NCBI GenBank assembly: GCA_012976225.1
Contig: JAAVVG010000020.1
Location: 62,001 to 126,000, forward strand
From: Golubevia sp. BC0850
Lineage: Eukaryota; Basidiomycota; Exobasidiomycetes; Golubeviales; Golubeviaceae
Direction: 5' to 3'
Length of the DNA stretch: 64,000 bases
The first letter of the stretch is position 1. Every line of letters begins with the position of its first letter. The position numbers were made by a program, and so were the translations under genes. Below, one piece after another: positions 23,199 through 35,994 of the stretch. The notes below the pieces were generated by a model that was given only the letters and a program-made list of their open reading frames with translations, searched no databases and was not told where the DNA came from.

Positions 23199-26100
23199 AT
23201 GACTAATGAAAGTGATTCAGATTCAGAGATTGAATTCATGGGAACATCAAAATCCCAACTCAATTCAAACAACAAAAGACCGATTCAAAGGAAATCAATG
23301 ACAATTAGCAAGAAGAGCTCAGTAACAGTTTCAACTTCCAATAGCAATTCTAATCCTAATCCTATTCCTCCTTCAGTCAGATCAATCGCACCCTTACCAT
23401 CTGCTTCTGCTTCTGGATCTGTGCTGAAGTTAGATAGAGCTCAAATGGAGAAAGAACGTTTAGAAAGATTAGAAAGATTCAAGAACAACAGCAGCAGCAA
23501 CAATCTACCAGTACTTACTTCTTCTCATGTTTCCAAAAGACAAAAATCAGCAATCAACACCATGTCAAAGATAATCAACGAATCAGATGAAGAATCAGAT
23601 GAGGAAAGGGAAAGAGAAAGAGAAAGGGAGAGAAAGCTTCCTCCTCCAAGAGTTGGAGTTGCCACTGGAGATCTCTTAAACCCAAGAGGTTCTACTCAAA
23701 CCAAATCAGCATGGGAAACTAAGGGAAATAGTCTTAGTTCTTTAAGTGGGAAGCCAAAGGAGAAGGAAGCTGGAGGATCGAAACTTTTTGGCAGTGGGAA
23801 CGGGAATGTAAGTGGTGGCTCAAGCTTGATTGGAAGTGGAAATGCAAAGTCTTCAAATGGTAGAATCGATCCAATTCCTCAGGCTATCTATCCCATGGGA
23901 GGAACTGGAACAAATGGAACCCCTCTACAAGCTACTTCTCGTATCGAAAGTGATCAGAGGTTCGAAAAGGGAATGATAAAAGTGAGTTCCTTACGGAGCC
24001 TTGACGACTTATCTCAGGTGAATCTAGTCTGTTCAAAGATCTAGTCTACCAGACTTTTTTCTATCACGAAAGATTCGACCTTCGTAGATAAGAGCTAGAA
24101 CCTCCCAAGCCTCTTCTCTAAACTCTCCCTTCCACTCTCTCTCAGCACTCTCAAAACATCTACGCCTCTCCTTCCCAAGCTGGAGTTCCTTTCTCCGATT
24201 TCTTACTTCCAATGACATCTTCAAATCCAAATGGTGCTCTCCATTGTCTAATGACAAGTTATTGCGTCGATTTAGAATGGCTTCTGAATTTGGTTCCTTC
24301 AATTGTTCCTGTCACTTTGGTAGCTAGAAATGGTGGAATTGTTAGTATTGCTGCAGCTTGTTCTTCTTATCTTTGAAGAAATAGTTATAAGCATTTGCTG
24401 ACTCAAGCATCCACTGATCTGGTCCTTCCCACTTCTCTTCTCCTCTCAGCACAAAGTCCCAAAAGAAGTATGGGCTCAATTCCCTAATTGGAAACTTCAT
24501 AGTCCGAGAGAAGAGGAATTACTTTCTAATCTTCCATGGCAGACAACTCAGCATATCAAATTAGTCTTGATTTCTTTTCCAACTCATCTAAGAATCTGTC
24601 GTGAGTTTTCTCCCCACTTTCGAGATCTCTTTGACTCGAAGTTTACAGTGCACTTTTGCCTTCCACTTGTGATTACTGACTTAGGTTTGGATCTTAAATC
24701 TCTCTCTCCCTATCTCTCAAAGTTCTCACTGGAAACTTGATGAAATGCGATTGGCATTTGTTAGAGAATTCAGGTTTGATTTTCGATGCTCCTAGAATGT
24801 TAAATGGTTCTAAAGCTCCTTCTTCAGATCTTCAAGATCAATTAGTGTTAACTTTGAAAAGTTTAGAATTGAAAGAAAATGATAGAATGTTAAAGGAAAT
24901 TTTGAATGGAAACTTTGATATGAGTCAAGCGCCTTTCAAATTAGTTCTCTCTGCTCCCGGGAAAATGTTACAAGGTTGGAAGGATGTCGAGAAATTCGGA
25001 TTGGGTAGATTAGGAAAGATTTTGAGGGAGTATGGAATCAAACCTAAGAAAGGTGGAGTTTTGTTGGAAGCTCAGGTGAGTGAGGGACCTTTTTTGCTGG
25101 CTCAGAAGCTTTATCTTTGACAGTATTTCATTTCTCTGTTCCAGGGGTCTTCTCTAGGAGATTACAGTCTATCTTGGCTAGTCAACTTTCATGCTATAGC
25201 TTCTGGATTTTCTCAAACTCAACTTCCAATCAAAGGAAATCAAATCGACAAGTACAAAAGCACGTTAAGATCTCTTCCTGGTGAACCTTTCAAGTTAGAC
25301 AATAGATCGAAAGTGTCGAGAGGTTCTGGGGAAGGACCTCCGATTCACATTCTCTTCGCAAGTCAGAATTACGTGTTGACGAGGTCTAGAGGTGGAGCTA
25401 ATGGAGCTGGAACTTTCTTCGGTAAAGATTATGACAAGAAACCATTGTGAGTCTGGAATCATGTGGAAGGAAGTGAGAAATGAAAAGATATTGAGTCGGT
25501 CTTTCTTCATCCTTTCTCCTTAGCGTTCACCCCATGCTGTATCAACCAGAATCTAGAAGAGGAGATATCATGATGCATCACAAGTCTTTACTTGCACTTC
25601 AACCTGGAGTCTCTCTTTCAGAGCTTAAAAGTAACGTTTCACCTACTCGTTCTTGGTCTTCTTCAGGTCAAACTCTCGGTGGATCTTCTGCTTGTTCTTC
25701 TTCTAATCCTATCGATAAACCAAAGACGAAAGTATCTTCTCAATCAAATGTAGTGAATTTGATTTCAGATGATGAAGATGATTCTCAAACTGAAGAAGAT
25801 GAAGCTATTCCTAAAGCCACTTTCAAAACCAAGTCTCAATCCGATGAAAGCGATCCAGTAGCTGGATGGGCTTATATTGGCTCTCACAACTTTACTCCAG
25901 CAGCTTGGGGTAATCTCAGCGGTTCTTCAAGTTCAATTAAGATGTCGCAGAAGAATTGGGAGCTGGGAGCTGTAATTCCGGTTAGAAAATCAGATCTAGA
26001 TGAGAAGAATAGCACTTCTCTGGCGAGATCTGCTATCACTTACAGAAGAGACTATCAAGCTTACGGTCCTAATGATCATCCATGGGTAAGTTTCATGAAG

Positions 26101-26204
26101 GTACTGTGCGAGCGAGTCTTTTCCTGCCATGCTTACTTTCACTCTCTACTCTTTTCATTCTCTGCTATCAATTCAAATCTTCAAAGATGAATTCAAATCC
26201 GTGA
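23199..26204 (+). CDS. TDP1: Tyrosyl-DNA phosphodiesterase 1
   Basis: TDP1 removes topoisomerase I peptides and other 3' adducts from DNA, acting in the nucleus. Proposed exons are 23199-24017, 24146-24340, 24450-24600, 24723-25075, 25145-25446, 25524-26085 and 26187-26204 (799 aa, frame kept throughout). The two HKD-type active-site motifs are present. The first is His373-X-Lys375 (TTQHIKLVLISF) with Asn393 (LLTGNLMKCDW), a Lys-Asn spacing of 18 as in human TDP1. The second is His625-X-Lys627 (IMMHHKSLL) with Asn729 (YIGSHNFTPAAWG). The second motif is interrupted by about 80 extra residues rich in Ser and acids, with a SUMO-interacting-type VVNLISDDEDD at 683-693. The N-terminal 270 residues are disordered and charged. 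The tail is uncertain: the last intron gives a short MNSNP end, and retention would give another short end. In-frame ATGs at 23097-23145 could extend the N-terminus. Confidence 0.88.
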
Positions 26205-26498
26205 TTCATCGATGGACTCAACAACTTCCATTTACTTCTGCTGAGGATTTCTCTTTCTCTCGTGTCACTTCATATTCGTCTCCACGCTTCTCTTTGTTCT
26301 GTCACTCATAACTTTCATTCATTACTTCACACTCATCCCAACTCAATGTCCACTATCCTCAATATCACAAGTACCAGACAGCAATTCATGCCAAGATAAA
26401 AGCAGTGTCCTCATGAGATCAATCGAGCTTAAACTTCAGACGACGAAGTGAGCGAAAAAGGTTCGTCTTTGGTATCTACACCTCACTTTCCCATTTCA
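26205..26498. other. Convergent 3' flank of TDP1 and arrestin gene
   Basis: The reading frame at 26188-26311 continues after the TDP1 exon in a different frame (DEFKSVIHRWTQQ). It may be a leftover or alternative C-terminus of TDP1. No separate gene is supported. Confidence 0.35.
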
Positions 26499-29400
26499 TC
26501 AATCGTCCAACCCAGTCATCATTTCTGTCTCCATGTCGTCCATCGATTCGACCACCTCGTCATTCCTTCCCGTTCCAAACATCTCTCTATCCGTTCCTTC
26601 TCCGTCGGTTCCCTCATCTTGTCGGACTGTTTGAACTCCATCACTGATGATCGTTGGACCTTGATCAGGATCATTCTCCATCTCTGAGAGCTCAGCCATT
26701 TCTCTTTGAGTTGCTTCACGATCGTTCACGTCTCCCTGACCATCGTTGAGTGCTTCATCGACCACTCTTTCAGGTGCGATCCGATTGGTGGGACTTGAGG
26801 GTCCGTTGGCTGTAGATAGAGAATGAGGAGACAGGGCACTTCCAATGACAGATCCTCTATGAGAGAGTGAGAGTCGACCTGGGTATCGAGGTAAGTCTTC
26901 TCCCTCGTCCGCTAGACGAGAACCATCTTCTCTGAACAGCTGAGTGTAAGCAGGAAGAACTGGAGCCTCGGAGGTCGGAGATGTAGGAGAAATCAGTTCC
27001 GCAGTGGGATGGATCGAGAAAGAGCTGGCAGCGTTTGATGCTGGAGGTGCTCCTGGAGAAGAAGAGGCAGCGATGGGAGGGTTGCGAGAGACCGACATAG
27101 GAGCGAATTGACGCTGAACTTCCTTGGGCGGCGCTTCCGTGAATCGAACCTGAGGAAAAAGTGGAGCCAAGAAGAAGGAAGAGAGTCAGTTCCCAATTTG
27201 ACTACGAGTCAAGCAACTTCTCAAAAATCTACACTCACTGGCACACACATCACCAGAGCCTGTCCCCACATTCCATCAGTTCCCATTCCAAGAGGTTGGT
27301 CACTGAAGCCGAAGCCTAGCTTGACCCTCAACTTGTGTCTGATCCTCACGAACGGAGTCTCGAAATCAGAGACGAGTTGAGGGGTTCCCAACCTCCTAGC
27401 GTTGCTATGAGACGAAGTCACCAGCGGAAGATTCACAGTCATCCTGACTCTTCCCTTTGTTAGATCCACGCCCCCACCATCATCTCCAGAGAAGTTGTAG
27501 GTGGCTCGAGGAGGGTTCTCTCTGTCTTGACCATCTGCACCTGCTCCAGCGCCCTGGTTGTAGGAATCAGAGTCTTGATCCAGACCAACGTCCATCATGG
27601 CAGTTGCGAAGTTGGAGAGTCTACTCATGGCAGAATTGTAGGCTCTGCGACCACGAGAGATGGACTTTGGAGTCTGAAGGGAAGATGAAGAGGCACTTCG
27701 AGCAGTCGAGGGACCCGCTTCGGTAGCAGTCAGACCTGAAGGAACGGACGCTGATTGAGCTAGTCCAGCCTCCGAGGCCAAAGGAGAAGTAGCAGCTGGA
27801 GTGGAAGGATCGGCCAGAGGTCGACTCGAGGTAGGAATTCGAAGAGAGCCTCGATCGCGAGGATCGACAGGAGAGATCTCAGTGGTGTTGATTTGCCTGC
27901 TGGAAGATCCGGATCCAAAACCACTGGCCTGATTGAGGTTCGATTTGTCCGATTTCTGACGTCCCTTGCCTTTCCTGTCGACCTTGTCCTTTGGATTAAA
28001 CGAGGGACCTGTTTCCTTCTTTCCTTCTGCGTTCGTATTAGGAGGTGGCCCGACGATGCTGGTCCTTGAACGCTCGACATTTTGGTCTTGAGTAGTCGGA
28101 GCTTGACCAACTTGAACCAAGTCAAGATGGTGTTCGACGAGATCTCGATCGTATCCTTGTCGGAGTCGATTTTCGTTCCAAGCTGCACGGGAAGAACGTT
28201 TGTTGGAGGAGTCCGTGAGGACGGGAATCTCAGAGGCGGAAACTTGAGGATTGGGAGGCATCGGGAAAGAGCTGCAGAAGGTTCGAGAGGCAACAGAGCT
28301 GGAGGAGAAAGGTAGAGGATAAGTCACAAATCAGTTTTGGGCTCTTTCGAGAGAAGTAATTCTAAACTCACGTGTGCCTCTCAGTCTGCAAACAGACTAG
28401 CTCCATGTCTCTCAACCTCAAACCACCCAGTTCTCTGACTTTGGTCCAGCCTTCTGTTCTGCCTACTTCGATCTGGACTCCGAAGCTCAGGGTATCCGAG
28501 TTGGGCCCGTCGACTTGAACGTGAGAGGGAAGAGAGAGTGTCAAAGAGAAAAGCAGACCTTCTCCTTCAATCCCAGCTTCAGCAGGTGGATGTAGCACTG
28601 GTCGGTGGAGGAAGTGTCTCATTGGAGGATTGGAAGAGTTGGAGCCACCTCTAGACGATCTTCCCGTAGAGCTCGCGTTCCGAGCTGGCGTGACTGGCTG
28701 TTGAGCCGCTGCTGCTGCTGCCGCCGCGAACTTGGATGGATCAGAAGGTCCGCTCAAAGCACTTGGGACTAGAGGGAGTAGCTGAGAAGGTCGTAAAGCA
28801 GGTGGGGCTGGGAATTCTCGAGGGCCAGCAGCGGCTGAAGAGTCTCTGAAAACTGGTTCAGGGGCTGGAGCTTGGGATGGAGGCGGGACTGAGGGTGTTG
28901 AAGCAGTAACTGCCTTAGCAGGGGGAAGGGGAGGAGCCGGAGTCGAGGTTGGAGCCATGTTATGTGGGACTATCCGAGATTGAGAGGTCGAGCTCTCTGC
29001 CATGGGAGAGGCGACTGCTGAGGACGCTACTCCAGCTGGTCTCCTCTCTGCATCTGGTCGACTGTTTTGTCTTTCGGCAGAAGGTTCGTTGGCACTTTCC
29101 GGGTTGTTGACTGGAGCAGAATCCTGAGCAGCTGTTGATTCTTCTCCGGGCGCCAGCAGCGCGAGTCTAGCGACTGGAACAGCGACAATCTCTCTGCATC
29201 TGCGGATGATGATTGTAGTAGCGTTGGAATGGGCGACCAGAGTCGAGCTTGAAGCTCCACTAGATCCAGCTTGAAGGGGTGACGTTCTGGCTTGACCGGT
29301 CCTTGAACGGGGTATTGCAATCGACGAAGTAGAGGTGCTGGTCTCGACACCCATTGCTTTAATTGAACTTGCTGCTCTGGACTGATCTAACATCTTGGTA

Positions 29401-32400
29401 TCATAGGCACTTGATCTAGGCGAAGAGACCGAAGAAGGTCTGCCCATGATCGTCAGTCTTTTTGCACCTTTAGATAGCCAATTGCCTTTAGCTTTCGAGA
29501 CTGGAGTTGAGGAATTTCTCGGAGACTGAGAATTGAGGTGTCTGGATCCTGCGTTGACAGAAGATGATGAAGAGGAGCCAGGTAGATTGGAAGTTGAAGG
29601 TCCACCGACACTGACGCTTGCGGTCGAGATTGATGAACTCGAGATGGGAGGAGCTTCGCCAAAGATGGAGGTCGTAGGATTGAAAGAATTTCTTTGATGA
29701 GGTTCGGAGTTTCCGGAAGATAATCCGCCTTCAGTTGCTGATCCAATCGAACCCGAACTCGATCCTCTCCTTGGTCCAACGGACGGAGCAGATAAAAACT
29801 GGGTTTCATTGTTGCCAGTAGAAGAGGGTGAGGATGGAATCGTGGTTCTCTCAGAGGTAGAGGTAGAATCTTTGATTGCTGAAGGGGAAGCAGCAGGGGA
29901 TTGTAGAACCTCCTGCGCCTCATTTCCAACTTCTGAGTTCGAAGCTCCTCCGCTTTGAACATCAGCTAAGACGTGAGGAGAAGAAGGCGAAATGACTGAC
30001 AGAGCTCTTTCGTCACTACTAGTTCCAGTCCGTTCCATCTCGCCATTTGAAGTGATGTACTCGGCTTGAGAGCTGATGCAGTAGAAGTTTCCACCGAACC
30101 TAGATCTCATGGAAGCAGGCAGCCAGCCCGGGATAGAGAAATCGAACTCGATCTCGTACTTCAATGGTTGTTGAGGATCAGTTCCATCTGTCGACGCAGC
30201 TGAAGAGAGAGGCAGAGTCGAACCTTGAGGTAGAAGTTCTTGAGTGAGGTCTGCCAATTTTAAAGCAGCGAACCTTCCAGCGCTATCCACATACATCGAA
30301 TAACCAGAGAAATTGACTTTGAGAGAGGTGACTTGGAGGGATGGCTTCTGTTCCTCGGCTTCGTCGTTTGCTCCTGCTTCTCCTTCTCTTTCTTCGTTCT
30401 GAGCTCTTGCTTCCGATTCGGCCACTGCGGCTCCCAGTTCAGCCATCACAGACTTGGGTGTCTTTGGTTCAGACATTGAAGATCTGGAGCTCTCATTTCC
30501 ACTTTCGTTTTCCTCTTCCAATGAAGCTTGACCGCCCAATCCATCGTCGCCGCCTCTTAATTTGGCTGCAGCAGCGGCTACAGCCTTCAGCTTTCGACGT
30601 TGAGAAGAAGCCATTGGCGCAGTAATCGAATCTATGCTTGGGCTTGTCACCATGAGAGATGGAGAGGCAAGAGAGGGAGAAGGCTGGGCGGTAGCGTACG
30701 AAGCTGTAGTTGCAGTTGAGAACCGATGGTCTAAGAGAGACGGAGATGGAAGAACAGGAGGTAGATCCTGAAGTGTCGGCTCCTCGTCGATCGTTGGTGA
30801 AGATTCGGCGACCGATTGAAAGGTGTTGGCGGTGAGGGGAGTCGAAGTCGGAGAAACTAGAGGAGAGCTACCTTCTCCCGAATGTTTCCTAGCGAAAGCT
30901 CTCAGCTCACTCAGCGTGGGAGTAGGAATATCTGTGAGACTGTCGCCTCTGTTGGAATCCAGCTTCTCGTTCTTGTCAGCATCACTTCCGAGGAAGAGAG
31001 ACTTGGTCGAGATTGGACTCATGATAGTCTCAGGTCTTCTTCTCTCTTTCGAGCTTGAGGGTTGAAGGGGAGAAGATGAATCCAGATTGAGCTTCGAAGT
31101 TGGACTGATCGCGCTTGATGGTCTGCGATTCGAAGCGGAAGAAGGAGGGCCAGAGAAGGAGGCCAAGGTGTTTGATCTTAAGGTACTTCTGTTTTCCGGT
31201 AGGAATCGAGATCTTGATCCTTCCTCTTTTCGAGGTCTGACACTCAGAACCACTCTACCAGACAAAGAATAGTTTGAACTGGTTTGAGTGGACCCAAACA
31301 TCGTAATGACGTCCACCAGAGGAGAAATCGAAATCTCCACTCTGTCCTTCTGAGTATCCTTGTCGGTTTCTGTCTTCGATTCGGAAATATCATTGGCAGA
31401 GTCTGAAGTAGGATGGGATGCAGAAGGTTCCTGATCTGTTTCAACCGCTCTCTCTTTCCCTTTTCCTTTGCCGATCGGATCTTCAGGTTGAGGAGCAGGA
31501 AGCGAGCTGGACGGAGAAGGGTCCGAAACATCGTTCCCGCCATTCACAGTCTCTCTGGCATTCTTCGGAACTTCCTTTAAAAACTCCCAAGCGGTTAGAC
31601 CTCCGTCGTTTCCATCCTGGTTTCCGTTTCCACCTCTGAGTTCATTCCTTGGAGTGATGGTCTGTCGTCTCTCTGCGTTGTTGCTACTATCATTGGTAGC
31701 TGATCTATTGTGCTTGGTCGAGAGTGATCTTGAAGTGGAAGAAGAAGGTATGGAAGAAGGAGCCGCCAAAGTTGAAGACCGAACGTGACCGAATTGAGAT
31801 TGCGGCATTGACTTTGAAGTCGTCATGCCTTTGATGCGAGAAGGATTTGGAGACCGAGAAGACGTTGAAGCAGGCTTTGAAGTTGAAGAGGCCGGGAAGG
31901 AGATAGCGGAAGGGGAAGACGTGATAGACTTTGAAGCCTCCGAGGCATTCCACCCAGCAGGGGGCTCGGCAGCAAGGAAATCCAAGAATCTGTAGACAGG
32001 ATGGACAGGAAGACAAAAGAAAGCTCTGTGTTAAATGTATACGTCCATTCATCGCGAATCACATCAAACATTAAAGTGTTCTATACTCACGTCATTCTGT
32101 TTCCTTGCTTCTCCCTACTTCTTCTCTCCTCGTCGTCCTCCTCTTCTTCATCATCGCCTTCCTCGTCCTCCATTCCATTCAACAGCGAAGTAAGGTTCTG
32201 ACTGCCAGCTTTGCTCAAAGAAGCCGAGCCTGCGCTCCTTCCGAATCCGTTTGGAGAAGTTGAAGATCGAAAAGTAGAAGCTGAAGGGGGCGGACTAGTC
32301 TGACTGATGGAATTGGGAGTTGTATTGGAGGCTGTTGGATCTAGATTTGTAGTCAAGATTGAGATTGGAGTTGAATTGGAATTTGAAGAGGATCCCGTAG

Positions 32401-33409
32401 CTGGACTAGAGTGCTTTCTGAGAGATGAGATTTTGACGGATGGAACTGGAGTAAGACTGCCTGAAGTTTGACCAAATTCACTTAAAGTTGGAGTCGAGAT
32501 TGATGTTTCGAAGGTAGAAGATGCAGGCTGAGACTGGCTTTGACGTTGAAGGGGGTTGATGGGATCACTGAAAGAGATTTCTTGGAGCTGTTGATTTTCA
32601 TCAGAACTTCTCTCCAACGAATTAGTTGGATTTATTGGATCTTCTCCTTCCAAGTCATCTTCACTAATTCCTTGTTTTCTCTTTCCTTTCTTGACCTCTT
32701 TTCTGTCTGTAGATGGATCAGAAAGCTCTTGGTTCTTGATGGCCAAAGCCAGATCCCTTTTAGCTTTGAGGATTTCATCATCTCCCATCCTGTCATAGTT
32801 CTCTCCAATCTCTTCTGATTTCTTGAAAGCAGGATGTTGATCCAATTCCAACAAATCTCGATTAACGATTCCATTCCCAATCAGTAGTTCCTTCTCCTTT
32901 CTCTTCCCAAGGTTCCTCCCAACCGTAGAATTTTCTCTATCACTTTCTACCTCCCTCTCACTCTTCCACATTTTTGACGATTTGGGTTTGAAGGGAGAAG
33001 GGGAAGATGACCCATCTGAGGTGGAAGGCCTTCTGTTGCTGCTACCCTCTCTATCTCTGTCCTTATCCTTGTCCTTCTTGCTACCTCCCATCATTCCGCT
33101 GAAGAAGCTGTTCCTGTTCTTTGATTTGCTCTTTCCTTTGAGTTGTTTGACCCTATCCCCTTCCTTCTCCAGCTCTTTGTTCTGCTTCTTCTTTGGCATA
33201 CTCATCGAGGACGACTTGGAGATGGCAGCTGATTCAGAATCGGATTGATGAGCTGACCTTGAAGTCCTATCTACGTCTCGATCTATAGGAAGGGATGATG
33301 AAGAAGAAGCTTTGGATAGATTTCTGATACGAGAAGGTCGAGAGGTTGAAGCTGAAGATGAAGTTGCGGAAGGAGGTGTAGAGGTAGTGGGGAGATTGTC
33401 CGTCATCAT
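26499..33409 (-). CDS. Giant arrestin-related trafficking adaptor, Ldb19/Art1-like
   Basis: Fungal alpha-arrestins recruit the Rsp5/Nedd4 ubiquitin ligase to plasma-membrane transporters for endocytosis. Exons are 33409-32091, 31989-28372, 28298-27239 and 27149-26499 (2215 aa), and all phases agree. Residues 1-440 are charged and disordered, ending in an acidic run. The arrestin N-lobe begins with VEISISPLVDVITMFGSTQ and YSLSGRVVLSVRP, and includes SLKVNFSGYSMYVDSAGRFA and IEFDFSIPGWLPASMRSRFG. The C-lobe includes LLFSLTLSLPSHVQVDG, LRDMELVCLQTERH, VRMTVNLPLV and FETPFVRIRHKLRVKLGF. Ser-rich inserts of hundreds of residues separate the strands. The last exon has two LPXY motifs (LPAYTQLF and LPRYPGR), alternatives to PPXY for WW-domain binding. 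Yeast Art1 is about 800 aa, so this protein is exceptionally long. The Ldb19 assignment rests on the N-lobe text and is moderate. Confidence 0.7.
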
Positions 33410-34417
33410 GGTGACAACTGATTGAAGCAAGAGCGAGTTGACTCTGCGATTAAACTAAATGTTTTGAAGATGAAGCTTATAGATATTTCTGATGAGTTGC
33501 AAAGTGTTCGTAATGAATAGATGTTGATAGGACTGAAGGTTGAAAGTTGAAGGTTGAAGTTAAGAATAGAACACCAGGGGAGACTGTTGCGACCTTAGTC
33601 AAAGCTTGATAGCTTCAAAGGTGATTCCTCGAGGATTGAAAGCTGACAAAAGGTTGATGGATTCAAAGAGAAGGTCCTTGCAGCATGATCCCAAAGTGAA
33701 CTGGTTGCTAACTTCCTACCCTCGCTTTGAACTTTTGTTGATCTTCTTGAAGACTCAAGTTGAGATTGGAGATTAGATTGCTAGCAAGTTGAGAGAGGTT
33801 CAATAGCTCTAGAGATTGTTCAGGAGGACGAATGGGTTCAAGGGGAAGAGGGAAGGTTCACCCGCGCTGCACTGGTATAAGATCTTCGCGAGAGACCGTT
33901 ATCTTCTCTCCCTTTCTTCTCCCCTCTCCCTTCCTTTCTTCTTCTTCTTCGTTCCTTTCTATTTCGCCTAATCATTTCATTCCGGTTTCCAGACGATTGA
34001 GCGTTTGGACTCACTTCTACTCTGACTCCCTCGAGAAGTCTTTTGTCCCTCATCGGTCAGCCACACAGATGCAACCCCTCTTCCAAGACTTCGGGATTTG
34101 ATTCCTTAGATTTAAATTATCTCTCTACTGAACACGAAAGCACTGAGGTCGAAACGATTGAGCAACGACTGGCCCGATTCGCCCCTCCGATAGGGTGGCA
34201 ATGAGAACACCCCTCGTCATTCTTGCTGTAATTCAACTCCATTTCATTGAGAGAACAAACCTCTCAATTTCTGTCTTCTCCCTTTGAGGCTGACTCTGAA
34301 TCCACAATCTGAGTACGATTGCTCAAGGGGGCTAAGGCTACATCTGCTCTCGGTCATCGTGCATCTTCAGAAATGTTGCTTTGGCTTTCCTTCCTCTCCT
34401 CTCCTCATACCTTTCCC
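33410..34417. promoter_or_regulatory. Divergent promoter region, arrestin / PAQR gene 1
   Basis: About 1 kb between outward-facing starts, with no supported gene. Open frames near 33832-34101 are Ser/Phe-rich translations of a pyrimidine tract. ATG codons at 34070, 34201 and 34373 could act as upstream starts; the one at 34373 is in frame with the PAQR gene and would add 15 residues. Confidence 0.45.
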
Positions 34418-35994
34418 ATGCCCTCAACCAATCCCTGGCTGGTTGCACACAAAGACTTGCCGTCATGGTGTGAGTGTAGACGAACGACTTGACTCTTATC
34501 TGGTTTCTTTCCCTTCCACGTTCGTGGTCCTGATCCTCCTCTCTCTTAACTCCTCTTTCTAAAGGTCATGACAACCCCGCCATCATACAGGGATATCGAA
34601 GAGTAGGGGGAACATCCTCCTCGAATGATTCCTTGCCCGCGAGTAAGGAAGAATCCAACTCTACAGCTCTACAAAAGAAAGGTTCGATGATTTCCAATCG
34701 GTCCTCTTCAAACGGACTTGTGAATGGGAATGGAATCTCGGCGAACCAAGAATTTACTGAATACGAAGTAGACACTTTCTACAAGTGTTGGAGATCAGTA
34801 TGGGATTACTGGCACAACGAGACGTGAGTTGAGACGTCCCACTGGGGCCTGGGCTCGTTACCCATTTTGCTCTTTCCTACCTCTGACTTCCTTCGTCGCT
34901 TCTTCTCTTATCACGGATTGATAGCGTCAACATTCACACTCATCTTTGGGGCTCTCTGCTTTCCATCTCTATTCTCTCACTTCATCTAACCCATCATTTC
35001 TCTCTCTTCCCAATTCTTCGAGAATTCCTTTATCCAATAACCCATCATTCGATCTTCTACCCATCATCTCTTGACGCTTCAATCCTCTCGACTGTCTTCA
35101 AGATGGACCTGACTAGAAACTTGGGGGAAGTGTCCAGTTGGAGAGACCCGAATTGGAAAGATTCGACTGGATTCACAATCTTTCTTCTCTCAGCTTTCAC
35201 TTGTCTGGGACTGAGCGCTACTTTCCATACCTGTGTTTGTCACTCTCAAAAGGTGAGGAATAACCTGGAAGTTTGGCGAGAAAATTCGCAAGAAAAGCAA
35301 GCTGATCATTTACCCGCCATCTTCTTTTCGTCTTGCGTCTTTTCGTCTTCCGTTCGCCCTCTCTCCTTTTCTCTTCTAGGTCAGCAAGAAACTTAATCAA
35401 GGAGACTATGTGGGAATAGTCATTCTAATCACTGGATCATTCATCCCAGCAGTCCATTACGGCTTCCATTGCCAACCACATCTCGAAGCCTTTTACCAGT
35501 TTTCAATCACAGTTCTAGGATCTTGTGCCATCTACACTGTTGTTAATCCTCTATGGTCGACCTCAGCTTATAGACCTTATAGAACCTTAGTCTTTGTCTC
35601 TTTAGGTTTATCAGCATTGTTTCCAGTATCGCACCTCTCGTACAAGATGGGCTTTCAGACGTTACGCCACACGATGGGATTAGATTGGTTACTTTTAAGT
35701 GGGACGCTATATGTGGTTGGAGCACTTCTCTACGCTCTTAGAATTCCTGAGAGGTTTGCGCCAGGGAGGTTCGATTATGTTGGAGCAAGTCATCAAATCT
35801 TCCACGTCTTTATTCTCGTCGCCGCGTTTGCTCATTATGTTTCGTTGAGACAAGCTTACACTTTTTGGAAAACTGTAGAAGTGCTGGGAGTACCGAACGA
35901 TGGAGGTTGGTTCAACAGCTTAGTTGGAAGTGGGAGTCAAAGTGGTAAAACGGGCGAGACTGTCTGTTCAGCTTTCGAGAGATTTGGAAAGTAG
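34418..35994 (+). CDS. PAQR/AdipoR-type seven-helix receptor (Izh family), copy 1
   Basis: Progestin/adiponectin-receptor family; fungal members (Izh) sit in membranes and affect lipid and zinc homeostasis. Exons are 34418-34469, 34565-34823, 34925-35252 and 35380-35994 (417 aa). The first intron is fixed by the family's N-terminal motif, which appears only when spliced: HKDLPSWCHDNPAIIQGYRR. Then come the entry motif SVWDYWHNET|VNIHTHLWG (split by intron 2), the metal-binding FHTCVCH, the Asp/Pro-rich helix GSFIPAVHYGFHC, and the C-terminal HQIFHVFILVAAFAHY with the HX3H pair. All metal-site positions expected of the family are present. A second PAQR gene follows immediately in the same orientation. 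Confidence 0.85.

Noticed and set aside
26188-26311. Frame DEFKSVIHRWTQQ as the true C-terminus of TDP1
   Set aside because: The only acceptor present places the next exon in another frame. It is kept as an uncertainty in the 3' flank entry.
28690-28735. GCT/GCC trinucleotide run as a non-coding expansion
   Set aside because: It is in frame within the arrestin gene and simply encodes a poly-alanine stretch.
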